Source of the DNA: JAIWNK01 sp964453115
GTDB lineage: Bacteria; Chloroflexota; Anaerolineae; Anaerolineales; Anaerolineaceae
NCBI GenBank assembly: GCA_964453115.1
Contig: CAYVRT010000036.1
Span: 1 to 26,539, forward strand
Direction of reading: 5' to 3'
Length of the DNA stretch: 26,539 nucleotides
Shown: positions 1 through 7,136 of the stretch, piece after piece
How the letters are laid out: every line of letters starts with the position of its first letter
Numbering within the stretch: position 1 is the stretch's first letter
Translations under genes and position numbers: made by a program
The notes under the pieces: generated by a model
Databases searched by the model: none
The model's input: the letters and a program-made list of their open reading frames with translations, nothing else
Told to the model about the DNA's origin: nothing

Positions 1-1
1 T

Positions 2-823
2 TCACACACCCTCAACGGCCTCCTGCAACCGTTCGGCGGATGGGTGCAGGTAACGCCCGGTTGTTTCCAGGCGGGAATGCCCCAGCAGGGCTTGCAGGGT
101 GGCAATGTCCACCCACCCTTTCTCAATGGCCCGGGTTGCAAAGGTGTGCCGCAGGGTATGCGGGGTTGCATCCACCCCGGCAATGCGGGCGTACTCCGCC
201 ACCATGCGCTGCACATCGCGCTCAGATAGCGGTTGGCCGCTCTGGGAGAGAAAGACCGGCTCCGCAGCTGTTTTTGTCCGTTCCTCCAGCCAGGCTTTGA
301 GTGCCTGCCTCGCCTCGGCGTTCAGCGGCACCCGGCGGCTCTTGTTGCCCTTACCGTTCTGGATCAGCAGCCAGCCGCTGCGCCCATTCAGTTCCAACTC
401 GGCCAGGCGCAGCCGCACCACTTCGCCCACCCGCAAACCGGCGCGTGCCAGCAGGTTGAGGATGGCAGTATCGCGCAGATTGCCCTCGGCAGCGGCCAAC
501 AGGCGGCCCAGCTCACGGGAAGAGAGGGTTTTCACCGGCGGCGGCACCTGCTTGGGGCCTTTGACCTTCAGGCTGCGCCCCAGGTGTTTGAGCAGGGAGC
601 GGATCGCCGCCAGTCGCAGGTTGACGCTGGCGGGAGAGAGACGGCGCACGGTTTGCAGGTAAGCCAGGTAGTCCTTGACTTCGAAGGCGGTCAGCAGGTT
701 CCAGTCTGGCTCGGTTTGGTTTGTCTGGTTGTACCAGGCGGAAAATTCATCCAACGCCGCCCGGTAGCGTTCTACCGTGCGCGGGCTGGTGAGCGTGGAA
801 AGAAAGTCAGCTATCGGGTTCAT
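2..823 (-). CDS. Tyrosine recombinase (XerC/XerD-like integrase)
   Basis: Site-specific DNA recombinase of the phage integrase/Xer family, 273 residues from the chosen ATG at 823. An AGGAAA lies upstream at a rather long spacing. An open frame continues further upstream without a good start. The N-terminal SAM-like core-binding domain spans about residues 1-85. The catalytic domain shows R131 in ARAGLRVGE, a beta-hairpin lysine in NGKGNKSR (about 158-161), the HTLRH box with H222 and R225, H249 in LLGHS, and the nucleophile Y258 in TGRYLHP. All expected catalytic residues are present, so it should be active. It is complete: the TGA lies at 2-4. It is separated from the pilus operon by a terminator and appears to have its own promoter. 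It could integrate the element, or resolve dimers if the element is a plasmid; the sequence does not decide. Confidence 0.95.
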   Translation of the reverse strand: MNPIADFLSTLTSPRTVERYRAALDEFSAWYNQTNQTEPDWNLLTAFEVKDYLAYLQTVRRLSPASVNLRLAAIRSLLKHLGRSLKVKGPKQVPPPVKTLSSRELGRLLAAAEGNLRDTAILNLLARAGLRVGEVVRLRLAELELNGRSGWLLIQNGKGNKSRRVPLNAEARQALKAWLEERTKTAAEPVFLSQSGQPLSERDVQRMVAEYARIAGVDATPHTLRHTFATRAIEKGWVDIATLQALLGHSRLETTGRYLHPSAERLQEAVEGV

Positions 824-849
824 TGGCAGCGTTTCCTGATGCAAAAAAC

Positions 850-958
850 ATTGTGCGACGTAGTTTGTGCCTGTTATTTGCCCAAAACTGGGCCTTTTGG
901 CGGTCTTTTTGGGCGTTTTATGTCGCACAATGACTATTGTACGACTTCATTGTGCGTC
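850..958. repeat. ATTGTRCGAC boxes with a dif-like inverted repeat upstream of the recombinase
   Basis: Four copies of a 10-bp box occur: ATTGTGCGAC (850-859), its reverse complement GTCGCACAAT (922-931), ATTGTACGAC (936-945) and ATTGTGCGTC (949-958). The second and third form a nearly perfect inverted repeat with 10-bp arms around a 4-bp GACT centre (922-945). That geometry resembles a tyrosine-recombinase core site or an operator. The third and fourth are direct repeats 13 bp apart. Likely roles are recombinase binding for att/dif-type crossover, or autoregulation. Confidence 0.6.
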
Positions 959-964
959 ATACAA
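936..964 (-). promoter_or_regulatory. Putative sigma-70-type promoter for the recombinase gene
   Basis: On the minus strand a TTGTAT (959-964) is followed after exactly 17 bp by TACAAT (936-941), which differs from the -10 consensus at one position. The -10 box is embedded in one of the ATTGTRCGAC repeats, so binding of a protein to the repeats would be expected to block transcription. The leader to the ATG would be about 100 nt. This is a prediction from sequence only. Confidence 0.4.
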
Positions 965-1129
965 CCGGCGGATGGAAACAGGGAGGTTGACAGAATGTCC
1001 TGGTAAAAATTGGCAGTATGCCAAGGGTTGTGTAAAAATTGAGGGATCACAGGAGGCTGGGCAGGCGGGGTAATGTTGCGAAGTTTGAGACTGCGAATGA
1101 CGGCATAGAAGATGAGCAAACGGCGAAGC
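965..1129. other. Gene-free spacer between recombinase promoter and pilus operon end
   Basis: Together with 824-964 and 1154-1205 this is the only gene-poor stretch at the left end. It contains a TTGGCA-GTA-TGCCAA palindrome (1010-1024) and two copies of GTAAAAATTG (near 1003 and 1033). I see no convincing ORF, tRNA or promoter here. Confidence 0.5.
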
Positions 1130-1153
1130 AAAAAGAGGGCTTGTGGCCCTCTT
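1130..1153 (-). terminator. Rho-independent terminator of the Tad operon
   Basis: On the minus strand the perfect 8-bp stem AAGAGGGC/GCCCTCTT with a 5-nt loop (1133-1153) runs directly into a U tract. It lies about 50 nt after the stop of the TadG-like gene and isolates the operon from the recombinase gene. Confidence 0.85.
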
Positions 1154-1205
1154 AGCGCTCAGCGGCGCGTGTACTGTCGAAGCCTGCGATCAATGGGATA
1201 ACCGG

Positions 1206-1646
1206 TTACGGGACCCCCTGTGTCAGGCCACGGATCTGTGACCGACCACGTTCAAACACCACCACTCTCGGCACAATGGATGGAAACAGAGCCGACACAT
1301 CTGCCGAGACGGTCACCATCACAGTTTTGTTTCTTTCATCAATCTGCATCCCGGTCACAGATGGACGTATCCCAAACTCCGCCAAATACGCGCTGTTCAC
1401 CGCCGCATAATACCTCGCCCAACTGCTTGCCTCCGGCAGCAGCCTTACTTCCCCTGTCTCCCGAAAGTATTCAAAATCCACATATGCTGCTCCGGCCAAT
1501 GCCGCCGCGTCAGCCGCCTTGCCAACCTCAGCCTTTGCATAAAAAAAGCGTCCCAGGTCAATTGCCATTGCCAAAACCGGCACCGCAACAAACCCTATGT
1601 ACAAAGCCCAGAAAGTCATCGAGTACCCTCGTCGGTCTTTCAGCAT
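1206..1646 (-). CDS. TadG-like minor pilin / Flp pilus-assembly protein (short form)
   Basis: Predicted envelope protein of the Tad pilus, 146 residues. The start at 1646 is preceded by AGGAGGGG and places the diagnostic N-terminal segment right after it: a basic DRRGYS motif, then a hydrophobic helix ending in DLGRFFYAKAEV, then the ADAAALAGA segment. That layout is typical of the TadG-like N-terminal domain. Full TadG proteins usually carry a long C-terminal vWA-type region; here the protein stops soon after the N-terminal domain, so this is a reduced form. It is the last gene of the operon, 4 nt after tadE, and is followed by the terminator at 1130-1153. The role is inferred from family and position: a minor pseudopilin or assembly factor. 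Confidence 0.8.
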   Translation of the reverse strand: MLKDRRGYSMTFWALYIGFVAVPVLAMAIDLGRFFYAKAEVGKAADAAALAGAAYVDFEYFRETGEVRLLPEASSWARYYAAVNSAYLAEFGIRPSVTGMQIDERNKTVMVTVSADVSALFPSIVPRVVVFERGRSQIRGLTQGVP

Positions 1647-1650
1647 CTTT

Positions 1651-2052
1651 TCACCACCCCTCCTGCCGGAATGTCGCTTCTGCTTCCACGTCAAAGGGCC
1701 CGCTCAAACCCACCAACGCTCCCAGATAGTTGGGAATCTGTCCTTCAACACGAATCTTCAACAAGCTACCTGCACTACCTCCCGGCGCTAAAACCGCAAC
1801 CGATGCATTCTGCACCAACCGAGCACCCGAGATTGATTCCTGTGCCGATGATGCCGCCACACATGCCGGACACTCTTGAGCCACGCTGCCCATGCGCGCT
1901 CCATGTCGGGCTGCCGCCTGGACTGCCTGCTGGCCGTACACCACCATCCCCAGATTAACAACTGCCAGCATCACCAAAATCGCTATCGGGAAAGTGATCG
2001 CTGCTTCCACCATCTCCATCCCTCGATTGTCTTGCCAAAATCGTCTTTTCAT
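1651..2052 (-). CDS. tadE: TadE-like minor pseudopilin
   Basis: Tad pilus minor pseudopilin, about 133 residues. The N-terminus has the TadE signature: a basic leader, RGMEMVEAA, then a hydrophobic helix (TFPIAILVMLAVVNLGMVVYG) and the amphipathic QQAVQAAARHGAR segment. The glutamates of MEMVE fit the conserved acidic position after the peptidase cleavage site. The periplasm-side or surface domain has a Cys pair (CPAC) that may form a disulfide. I chose the ATG at 2052, about 10 nt after AAGGAGG; an ATG at 2061 abuts that SD and looks too close. It lies between flp and the TadG-like gene and is presumably processed by the peptidase at 2324-2854. Confidence 0.88.
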   Translation of the reverse strand: MKRRFWQDNRGMEMVEAAITFPIAILVMLAVVNLGMVVYGQQAVQAAARHGARMGSVAQECPACVAASSAQESISGARLVQNASVAVLAPGGSAGSLLKIRVEGQIPNYLGALVGLSGPFDVEAEATFRQEGW

Positions 2053-2131
2053 TCTCTCCATTCCTCCTTCCCATGGCCGGGACTTGTCTTTCAACAAACC
2101 CCGGCCAGGTTTCCGTATCCTCTTTACCGGT

Positions 2132-2305
2132 CTAGATACCGTTCGCTACTTCCAACACGATGTCGCGAATATTGACGCCCAGAACCTGGTACGCACCGTA
2201 CGCAACCAGAACCACCACACCGATGATCAGGGCGACTTCCGTCGTCTCGATCGCACGATGATCACGCAGCAAATGCCGCAGCAACCAACCATTGATCTTG
2301 GTCAT
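2132..2305 (-). CDS. flp: Flp/Fap-type major pilin
   Basis: Major pilin subunit of a type IVc (Tad) pilus, 57 residues, the usual size for Flp. A basic leader (LLRHLLRDHR) is followed by A^IETTEVALIIG. Cleavage after the Ala puts Glu at +5, the invariant position; the usual Tyr at +6 is Val here. A single hydrophobic helix follows, with a short LGVNIRDIV tail like other Flp proteins. The start at 2305 sits behind AAAGGAGGTGA, one of the best ribosome binding sites in the window, fitting a highly produced structural protein. It is directly downstream of its likely processing peptidase (stop at 2324). Confidence 0.9.
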   Translation of the reverse strand: MTKINGWLLRHLLRDHRAIETTEVALIIGVVVLVAYGAYQVLGVNIRDIVLEVANGI

Positions 2306-2323
2306 TGTTCTCACCTCCTTTCT

Positions 2324-2854
2324 TTATACAAATACCAGCGTTGCAACTGTGCCAACTGCTATTGCTACCATGTAGGGAATCGTGCGTTTCTTGCGCACGA
2401 TTGCCACCAACGCCTGCACGCCTCCTACCAAACCAATTGGCAGCAGTACCACCGGCTCCAGCATGATCACAAGGAACATCATCACCCGCACGTCTGCACC
2501 ACCCGTACCCCCATACCACCACAACAAGAACACTGCCGTCAACGCCAAGAATAACCACAGGTTCGCCGCTTGCGTTCGAACGACCCCGGCCAAACCCAGG
2601 GCTACTATCCCCCACACGCCTGCTTTCATGCCGTTCAGCATCAACGGCAACACAAACACAAGCATCCCCAGGTACAGCGCAATCAGCCACTCCCCCCTCA
2701 GAACCAGCCATAGACCGGCTCCCATTAGCGGCGGAATCGTCAACCAGCCGCTGACCGCCCGCGTTCGCAGGTCTGACAACACACACACCATCAGCCACCC
2801 CAGCAATACTATTTTCAGGATTGCTCCCATCTCATCGGTTGACAAGTATCCCAT
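2324..2854 (-). CDS. tadV: Prepilin peptidase, TadV/CpaA type (A24 family)
   Basis: Membrane aspartic peptidase that cleaves the leader of Flp and the TadE-like pseudopilins, about 176 residues. The two catalytic aspartates of family A24 are visible: SDLRTRAVSGW after the first helix, and GGADVRVMM before the helix starting FLVIM. About six hydrophobic helices are present. There is no N-terminal Cys/methylase domain, as is typical for the Tad branch. The start is uncertain: 2854 has GGAG about 6 nt upstream and overlaps the adhesin gene by 23 nt, whereas the ATG at 2830 lacks an SD. The order peptidase, flp, tadE, tadG-like is standard for Tad loci. Confidence 0.88.
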   Translation of the reverse strand: MGYLSTDEMGAILKIVLLGWLMVCVLSDLRTRAVSGWLTIPPLMGAGLWLVLRGEWLIALYLGMLVFVLPLMLNGMKAGVWGIVALGLAGVVRTQAANLWLFLALTAVFLLWWYGGTGGADVRVMMFLVIMLEPVVLLPIGLVGGVQALVAIVRKKRTIPYMVAIAVGTVATLVFV

Positions 2855-4463
2855 ACCCGGCTCCATTGGCTGCTTCAGAATCCGAATAAACATAGATGTA
2901 CACTAAGCCATCCGTCTGTGCTGTGTAGGTCAACTCAAATGGTTCTGCCACTGCTTGGCCAACCAGTTCGGCTGTGTCATTATTCCAGCGGTAGAGCAAC
3001 AATTGCACACCGGCTGGATTTCCTGTTTCCATATCTACACTCAGCACATCCCCTGCTTGCACATCTACACGATACAAATCGCCTGTTCCAGCTCCGCCAT
3101 CATGTGTTCCAGTTATCTCTACCCCAAAGCATATACCTCCGTTGGCCTCCCCAACCGTGTTGTTCGGCTCTCGCTCGTGCTGCAAGCAGCTATCGTGCTG
3201 TTGTTTCAGAACGGCCGCAAGCCATACCTTGTGCGGATTTACCACCACAGTCACTGTGCCTGTTTCCATAGCCTGACCATCATCAACCCGGTACGTAAAC
3301 CAATCCTCTCCAACAAAATTGCTATCGGGCGTGTAGACAAAACTGCCATCGTCCCCCATTTCCACTTGCCCGTGCTGCGCAACAGAGATTAGTTTCGTTC
3401 TCAGCCCATGACCATCCGGATCGCTGTCATTCAGCAGCACACCAGGCTCGCCCACCGTCAACACCTCACCAGCCACCATCCAATAAACATCGTCCTCCGC
3501 TACCGGAGCATTGTTGATAACCGTTATCGTTACGCTCGTCCAATCGCTGTCATATCCATCCGTCACCTGATACGTGAACGAATCCGCACCAACATACCCC
3601 GGATTCGGTTGATACACAAACCACCCGTTCGGATCCAGACTCAACTCACCATTCGCCACACCGGTCAGCACTGACGCACTCAGTTCATCATTGTCTTCAT
3701 CTTCGTCATTCCACAGTACACCAGGCGCATCCACAAGCAATTCTGAAGACATCACAACCGTATACGAATCTCCAGCAGCCTGTGGTGCCGCATTCTCGTC
3801 GTCATCAATGGTCATGATGCCGTCATACAATTCGAAATAGCCAGCCCCACTACCGCCTGGTTGAGCGTGCAAAGTGATAATTTCGTTCCCTTCTTTCGCT
3901 CCGTCATCGTGCAACGGCACCACAAAGCTCACGTCGGATTGTCCTGGCTGCACCGGCACTCGCTGCTCTGTGCAATCCAGGTCGAGTTCGCAGCTGTCGC
4001 CCGTCAGTACCAGAGTCAGGCTCATGACAGATGGAAACTCCTCTGTTCCTGTTATGCTTACCTGTACAGTCGCTTGTCCAGCATCTTCCATCACCATCAA
4101 CGAATGTACTGTTGCGGTTGGGCGCTCCCGTACACGAAGAGTCACACGTGCAGATGCCACCCCATCTTTGTTCCTTGCCAGGTAGAAAAAGCTATCTTCC
4201 CCCACAAAATCCGGGCCCGGAATGTACACAAACGAGCCGTTTTCAGCCAACTGCACGACTCCCCATTCCGCTTGAAACACCAGTTCTACGCTATCCGCAT
4301 CCTGATCATTCGCCAATACACCGGGTGCAGCTACAGATAGCTCCGCATTCTCGTAAGCAGTATACACATCATCCACTGCTACCGGCTGTCCAAGCGGAAC
4401 GCCTGCCATTGTCAATACGCTCGAAGCCAAAATACATAAGCTCAAGAAGACCCTTGTCATCAT
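2832..4463 (-). CDS. Secreted modular adhesin: cadherin-like, Calx-beta and PPC domains
   Basis: Large extracellular protein, 543 residues, with an N-terminal signal sequence (hydrophobic up to about residue 21). Domains in order are a cadherin/VCBS-like repeat (about 27-111), a Calx-beta-like domain (about 120-222), two more cadherin-like repeats (about 228-315 and 319-407) and a C-terminal PPC-like domain (about 430-543). Each cadherin-like unit shows the PGVL.ND.D.D ... DG.F.Y.P...FVG.D.F.Y pattern, with acidic residues placed to bind calcium. There is no obvious sortase or TM anchor. The start at 4463 follows AAAGGAGG by 5 nt. It lies inside the Tad operon between a membrane protein and the prepilin peptidase, which suggests a pilus-tip or surface adhesin for recipient-cell or surface contact. 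That role is inferred. Confidence 0.85.
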   Translation of the reverse strand: MMTRVFLSLCILASSVLTMAGVPLGQPVAVDDVYTAYENAELSVAAPGVLANDQDADSVELVFQAEWGVVQLAENGSFVYIPGPDFVGEDSFFYLARNKDGVASARVTLRVRERPTATVHSLMVMEDAGQATVQVSITGTEEFPSVMSLTLVLTGDSCELDLDCTEQRVPVQPGQSDVSFVVPLHDDGAKEGNEIITLHAQPGGSGAGYFELYDGIMTIDDDENAAPQAAGDSYTVVMSSELLVDAPGVLWNDEDEDNDELSASVLTGVANGELSLDPNGWFVYQPNPGYVGADSFTYQVTDGYDSDWTSVTITVINNAPVAEDDVYWMVAGEVLTVGEPGVLLNDSDPDGHGLRTKLISVAQHGQVEMGDDGSFVYTPDSNFVGEDWFTYRVDDGQAMETGTVTVVVNPHKVWLAAVLKQQHDSCLQHEREPNNTVGEANGGICFGVEITGTHDGGAGTGDLYRVDVQAGDVLSVDMETGNPAGVQLLLYRWNNDTAELVGQAVAEPFELTYTAQTDGLVYIYVYSDSEAANGAGYGILVNR

Positions 4464-4474
4464 CAAAACCTCCT

Positions 4475-5605
4475 TTATGGAATCCCTGGCGCTGTCGGCT
4501 TTTCTAGTGGCGGGGCCGTTGGTGTTGGCGGAAGAGCTTCTGTAGGCTGCGCCAGGGTTGGCAGCTCGTCCTCTCTTTCCGTTGGAAGCACCGTCGCAGT
4601 TGCCCAAACTTGAGTAACAATCCTCGGCGCTGTTGGCGAAGGAGTTATTGTCTCTGTTGCTGTATTGATCGCCGTTGGTGTTCTCGTCACGATTGCAATC
4701 ATCGGGGCCGTTGGAGTGCGCAGAGCAGGTGCGGTTGGCGTTGCCGTTGCTGCTTCTGCCTTCACCGAATTCACGCTCAATCGCCCGTTCGCTATCAACA
4801 CAAATACCGCCAACACTCCAACAACCGCTGTCCGCCGCAGCAAAGGCTGTTTCATCAATCCAGTGATTCCACCTGCACCTATCAGTGCTATCCCCAACAC
4901 CCACAGAAGCCATTCCCACGAATAGCCAGGCAGTACCCGCATCACAACCGCTGTCAGTCCACCCAAAACAGCCAGCCGCAATATCTTCACCAACCTGGCT
5001 GTCATCCATCTACCCAGGGGGTTACGCATCTCTCTGCTCAAACGCTGCATTCCATCTACCAGCAAGCTGTCCAGGGCTGTGCTTTTCTGCCATGCCGCCA
5101 GTTTCAACATGGCTACATATGCCGCCAGGTAGCCACTTTGCTCTTTCAATGGCTGCAATCCCTGCTCCTCTTTGCTCCCCAACGCCAGACGCGTCAAGCT
5201 TTCGTCCAGCGCTTGCTGCACGCTTGTCCGGCTCAGTCTGCTTCGCACACCAGATAACGCTTCCCTCAATTCGCCTGGTTGTCTCGTCAAGCTGCTTTCG
5301 TAGATCCGGATGATGTCAGGGATGTCTCCATAATCACCTTTTGTCCGATATTCTTCGACCAACAGTCCAACTGCAACCAGCACCAACGCCAGGACTTCCC
5401 CATAGGTTCGCTGTCCTAGCTGCCACACCAATCCTGCCGCCATAATCAGCACTCCGGCTCCAACCCAGTCTACCCGAACCTTGCGTTCTCCTTGCACCAT
5501 CATCCTTACCGCTGACGTACGCCGCCCGACTTTCTTGAGCAAGCCTGCCATCAAATATCCTATATACGCCAACGCTAAGCCGCTAATTACCTGTCTTATC
5601 TCCAT
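4475..5605 (-). CDS. Membrane protein with GspF-like topology and Thr/Pro-rich extracytoplasmic tail
   Basis: About 376 residues; the start at 5605 follows a GAGGAGGAGG ribosome binding site. It has two or three N-terminal hydrophobic helices (about residues 6-110), a helical soluble domain rich in Arg/Glu/Leu (about 115-235), three more hydrophobic helices (about 235-305) and then a low-complexity tail of roughly 90 residues with TPTAP/RTPT repeats. Such Thr/Pro tails are common in Chloroflexota surface proteins and probably span the cell wall. TM pairs flanking a cytoplasmic helical bundle resemble T2SSF/TadB-type platform proteins, but I cannot identify a clear family motif. It sits 10 nt after the methyltransferase gene and 11 nt before the adhesin gene, so it may anchor or export the adhesin. 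Function unknown. Confidence 0.75.
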   Translation of the reverse strand: MEIRQVISGLALAYIGYLMAGLLKKVGRRTSAVRMMVQGERKVRVDWVGAGVLIMAAGLVWQLGQRTYGEVLALVLVAVGLLVEEYRTKGDYGDIPDIIRIYESSLTRQPGELREALSGVRSRLSRTSVQQALDESLTRLALGSKEEQGLQPLKEQSGYLAAYVAMLKLAAWQKSTALDSLLVDGMQRLSREMRNPLGRWMTARLVKILRLAVLGGLTAVVMRVLPGYSWEWLLWVLGIALIGAGGITGLMKQPLLRRTAVVGVLAVFVLIANGRLSVNSVKAEAATATPTAPALRTPTAPMIAIVTRTPTAINTATETITPSPTAPRIVTQVWATATVLPTEREDELPTLAQPTEALPPTPTAPPLEKPTAPGIP

Positions 5606-5615
5606 TCCCTCCTCC

Positions 5616-6182
5616 TCACCACACATACGGCACAAACCGCCAGCGTGTTTGTGCTGCATACGTTGCGTATTCTTCAATCACCCGCTCTTCATACACCGCT
5701 CGCACACCTTGTACCATAGCCATTGCAACCAGCAGCACCAGCCCCGGCCACGGCGTTACGACCAACATCGCACCTCGCAGCAGCAGTTCCCCAACATACA
5801 TTGGATGCCGCACCCAGCGGTATGGTCCGCTCTTAACCAGTCCTCGATCCGCAGCCGCAATTCCGAACCGCCCACCCAGGCTCACCAATGACGCAAAAAT
5901 CAACCCATATCCAAGTACCCCTATCACGGTCAATGGCAGCGGTAGTTGCTCTGGATACCATGCAATCGGAGCCAAAGCTACAATCAAACCCATCCATAAC
6001 GTCTTCCGGTCGTAGTTCTTTGCAGCCTTCCGTCGAGTGTAGAACCAGGCCAACAATCCATTATGCGCTGTACTCAGCACAGCCAGCAGGCTCGGGTGTT
6101 CAATTGTCGCAAGCAATGAAATTGCCGTTGCGAACACAAAAAATGCAAATCCGATCCGATCTCGCCACCGATCCTCTATCAT
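5616..6182 (-). CDS. Isoprenylcysteine carboxyl methyltransferase-family membrane methyltransferase
   Basis: Integral membrane SAM-dependent methyltransferase of the ICMT/PEMT-like superfamily, 188 residues. About five hydrophobic helices are followed by the diagnostic C-terminal cofactor-binding pattern: GLVKSGPYRWVRHPMY, then GELL, a helix, and a Glu-rich YEERVIEEY segment. SD: AGGAGA before ATG 6182. Bacterial members act on varied small hydrophobic or terminal carboxyl/amine substrates. It lies between a microprotein gene and the Thr/Pro-tail membrane protein, inside the pilus operon. The Tad-type peptidase here lacks the N-methylase domain of PilD, so a tempting but unproven idea is that this enzyme modifies pilins or a lipid of the machine. 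Confidence 0.85.
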   Translation of the reverse strand: MIEDRWRDRIGFAFFVFATAISLLATIEHPSLLAVLSTAHNGLLAWFYTRRKAAKNYDRKTLWMGLIVALAPIAWYPEQLPLPLTVIGVLGYGLIFASLVSLGGRFGIAAADRGLVKSGPYRWVRHPMYVGELLLRGAMLVVTPWPGLVLLVAMAMVQGVRAVYEERVIEEYATYAAQTRWRFVPYVW

Positions 6183-6195
6183 TCTTTTTCTCCTC

Positions 6196-6285
6196 TCACT
6201 CTATCCACATTAGTTTGACCAATAACAGTACCGCTGCTACGAACAGCAAAAACACAGCTACAATCGCCTGGCCTTCTTTTCTCAT
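6196..6285 (-). CDS. 29-residue TadE-like membrane microprotein
   Basis: Tiny gene encoding 29 residues that begin MRKEGQAIVAVFLLFV, continue as one hydrophobic helix and end in LMWIE. The RxxGQAIV..F pattern is the hallmark start of TadE/TadF-type pseudopilins, and the final Glu sits just beyond the helix. Its ATG overlaps the tadC stop as TGATG, and its TGA is followed after 13 nt by the methyltransferase ATG with the SD (GAGGAG) in between. The tight packing argues for translation. It could be a minimal pseudopilin or a small assembly subunit. No cleavage-independent function can be seen. Confidence 0.7.
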   Translation of the reverse strand: MRKEGQAIVAVFLLFVAAVLLLVKLMWIE

Positions 6286-7136
6286 CAAAACAGCCCTGTC
6301 ACGATTGGATACCCAATCACAAACATAATCGCCCCCAAAAATGGCAGAAAGTAGAACAACACCATTGGAGTCACCAATTCCGCTCCCAGTTTCTCCGCCC
6401 GTTGATCGGCCTGTGTGATGTAGTCCGCTGCGATGCTCACTGCCAACTGCCCCATCAACTGTTGTTGTGCCGCCCCTTGTTTGATGAACCGCAACTGTGT
6501 CGCCATGCCAATCAACTCCGCCATCTGCGATTCCCCAGCCTCCAACCCCAATTGCTCCAACAAATCCCGCCCCTGACTGCGCTGCACTACACGTTTCATC
6601 CACTGCCCAGCCAAACCAGGCGCACCAGCTGTCTGTACCAGGGCGTTCTCCAGGCTGCTGCCCGCTGCTACCCGCGCCGCCACCAATTGGATGAATTCCG
6701 GTAACTGCCCCTGAAACGTGCGCCGCGTCCGCCGAGCCGTTCCATTCAACGACAATGTTGGGTATTGCCAGCCAATCAAGCCCGCAGCTCCAATCAGCAA
6801 AACATTGCCACCAAACACAATCGTTCCTGCAACGACTGCTCCAACAGCTGTTGCCAATTGTAATGACGCAAACTGCACCTCGTTCCATCCAACCCACTTG
6901 CCCGACATCTGCGCCCAGTACAGATTCGCAGCCGTCTTGCGCAAGATCCCTTTCGGCATGTACAGGCTCACCGGTTTATCCAGTGCAGCCAATGCTCTGC
7001 GATACCCGCTCAACCCTGATTCCCTGCTGCCCACCTCCGCCAGACGCCCTTTCGGAGTTTCCCACACGATCTCTAGCAACAACACACTCACGAACACAAA
7101 CACCAGAATCCCAATTAGCCAGATCAACCCGCTCAT
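6285..7136 (-). CDS. tadC: Tad pilus inner-membrane platform protein TadC-like (T2SSF domain)
   Basis: Polytopic membrane platform protein of the Tad machine, 283 residues. Helices are about 3-22, a pair around 85-120, and a C-terminal pair around 245-283. They flank a cytoplasmic GspF-type helical bundle containing the family-like stretch QLPEFIQLVAARVAAGSSLE and, further on, ISIAADYITQADQRAEKL-type residues before the last helices. It overlaps tadB by ATGA (start 7136) and overlaps the downstream microprotein by TGATG. It is expected to work with TadB and the TadA ATPase to extrude Flp. Calling it TadC rather than TadB rests on gene order. Confidence 0.88.
   Translation of the reverse strand: MSGLIWLIGILVFVFVSVLLLEIVWETPKGRLAEVGSRESGLSGYRRALAALDKPVSLYMPKGILRKTAANLYWAQMSGKWVGWNEVQFASLQLATAVGAVVAGTIVFGGNVLLIGAAGLIGWQYPTLSLNGTARRTRRTFQGQLPEFIQLVAARVAAGSSLENALVQTAGAPGLAGQWMKRVVQRSQGRDLLEQLGLEAGESQMAELIGMATQLRFIKQGAAQQQLMGQLAVSIAADYITQADQRAEKLGAELVTPMVLFYFLPFLGAIMFVIGYPIVTGLF

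Noticed and set aside
934..1131. 65-codon minus-strand frame upstream of the recombinase
   Set aside because: Overlaps the promoter and repeat region and the terminator end, lacks an SD and has no recognisable protein features.
4464..5009. In-frame N-terminal extension of the adhesin
   Set aside because: Lies opposite in frame to the Thr/Pro-rich coding region of the upstream gene, has an Asn/Ser/Asp shadow composition, and the real start at 4463 has a strong SD and a signal peptide.
6286..6897. Minus-strand frame overlapping tadC that reads into the microprotein
   Set aside because: Trp/Gly/Asp-rich shadow of tadC; only its last 29 codons (6196-6285), with their own start, look real.
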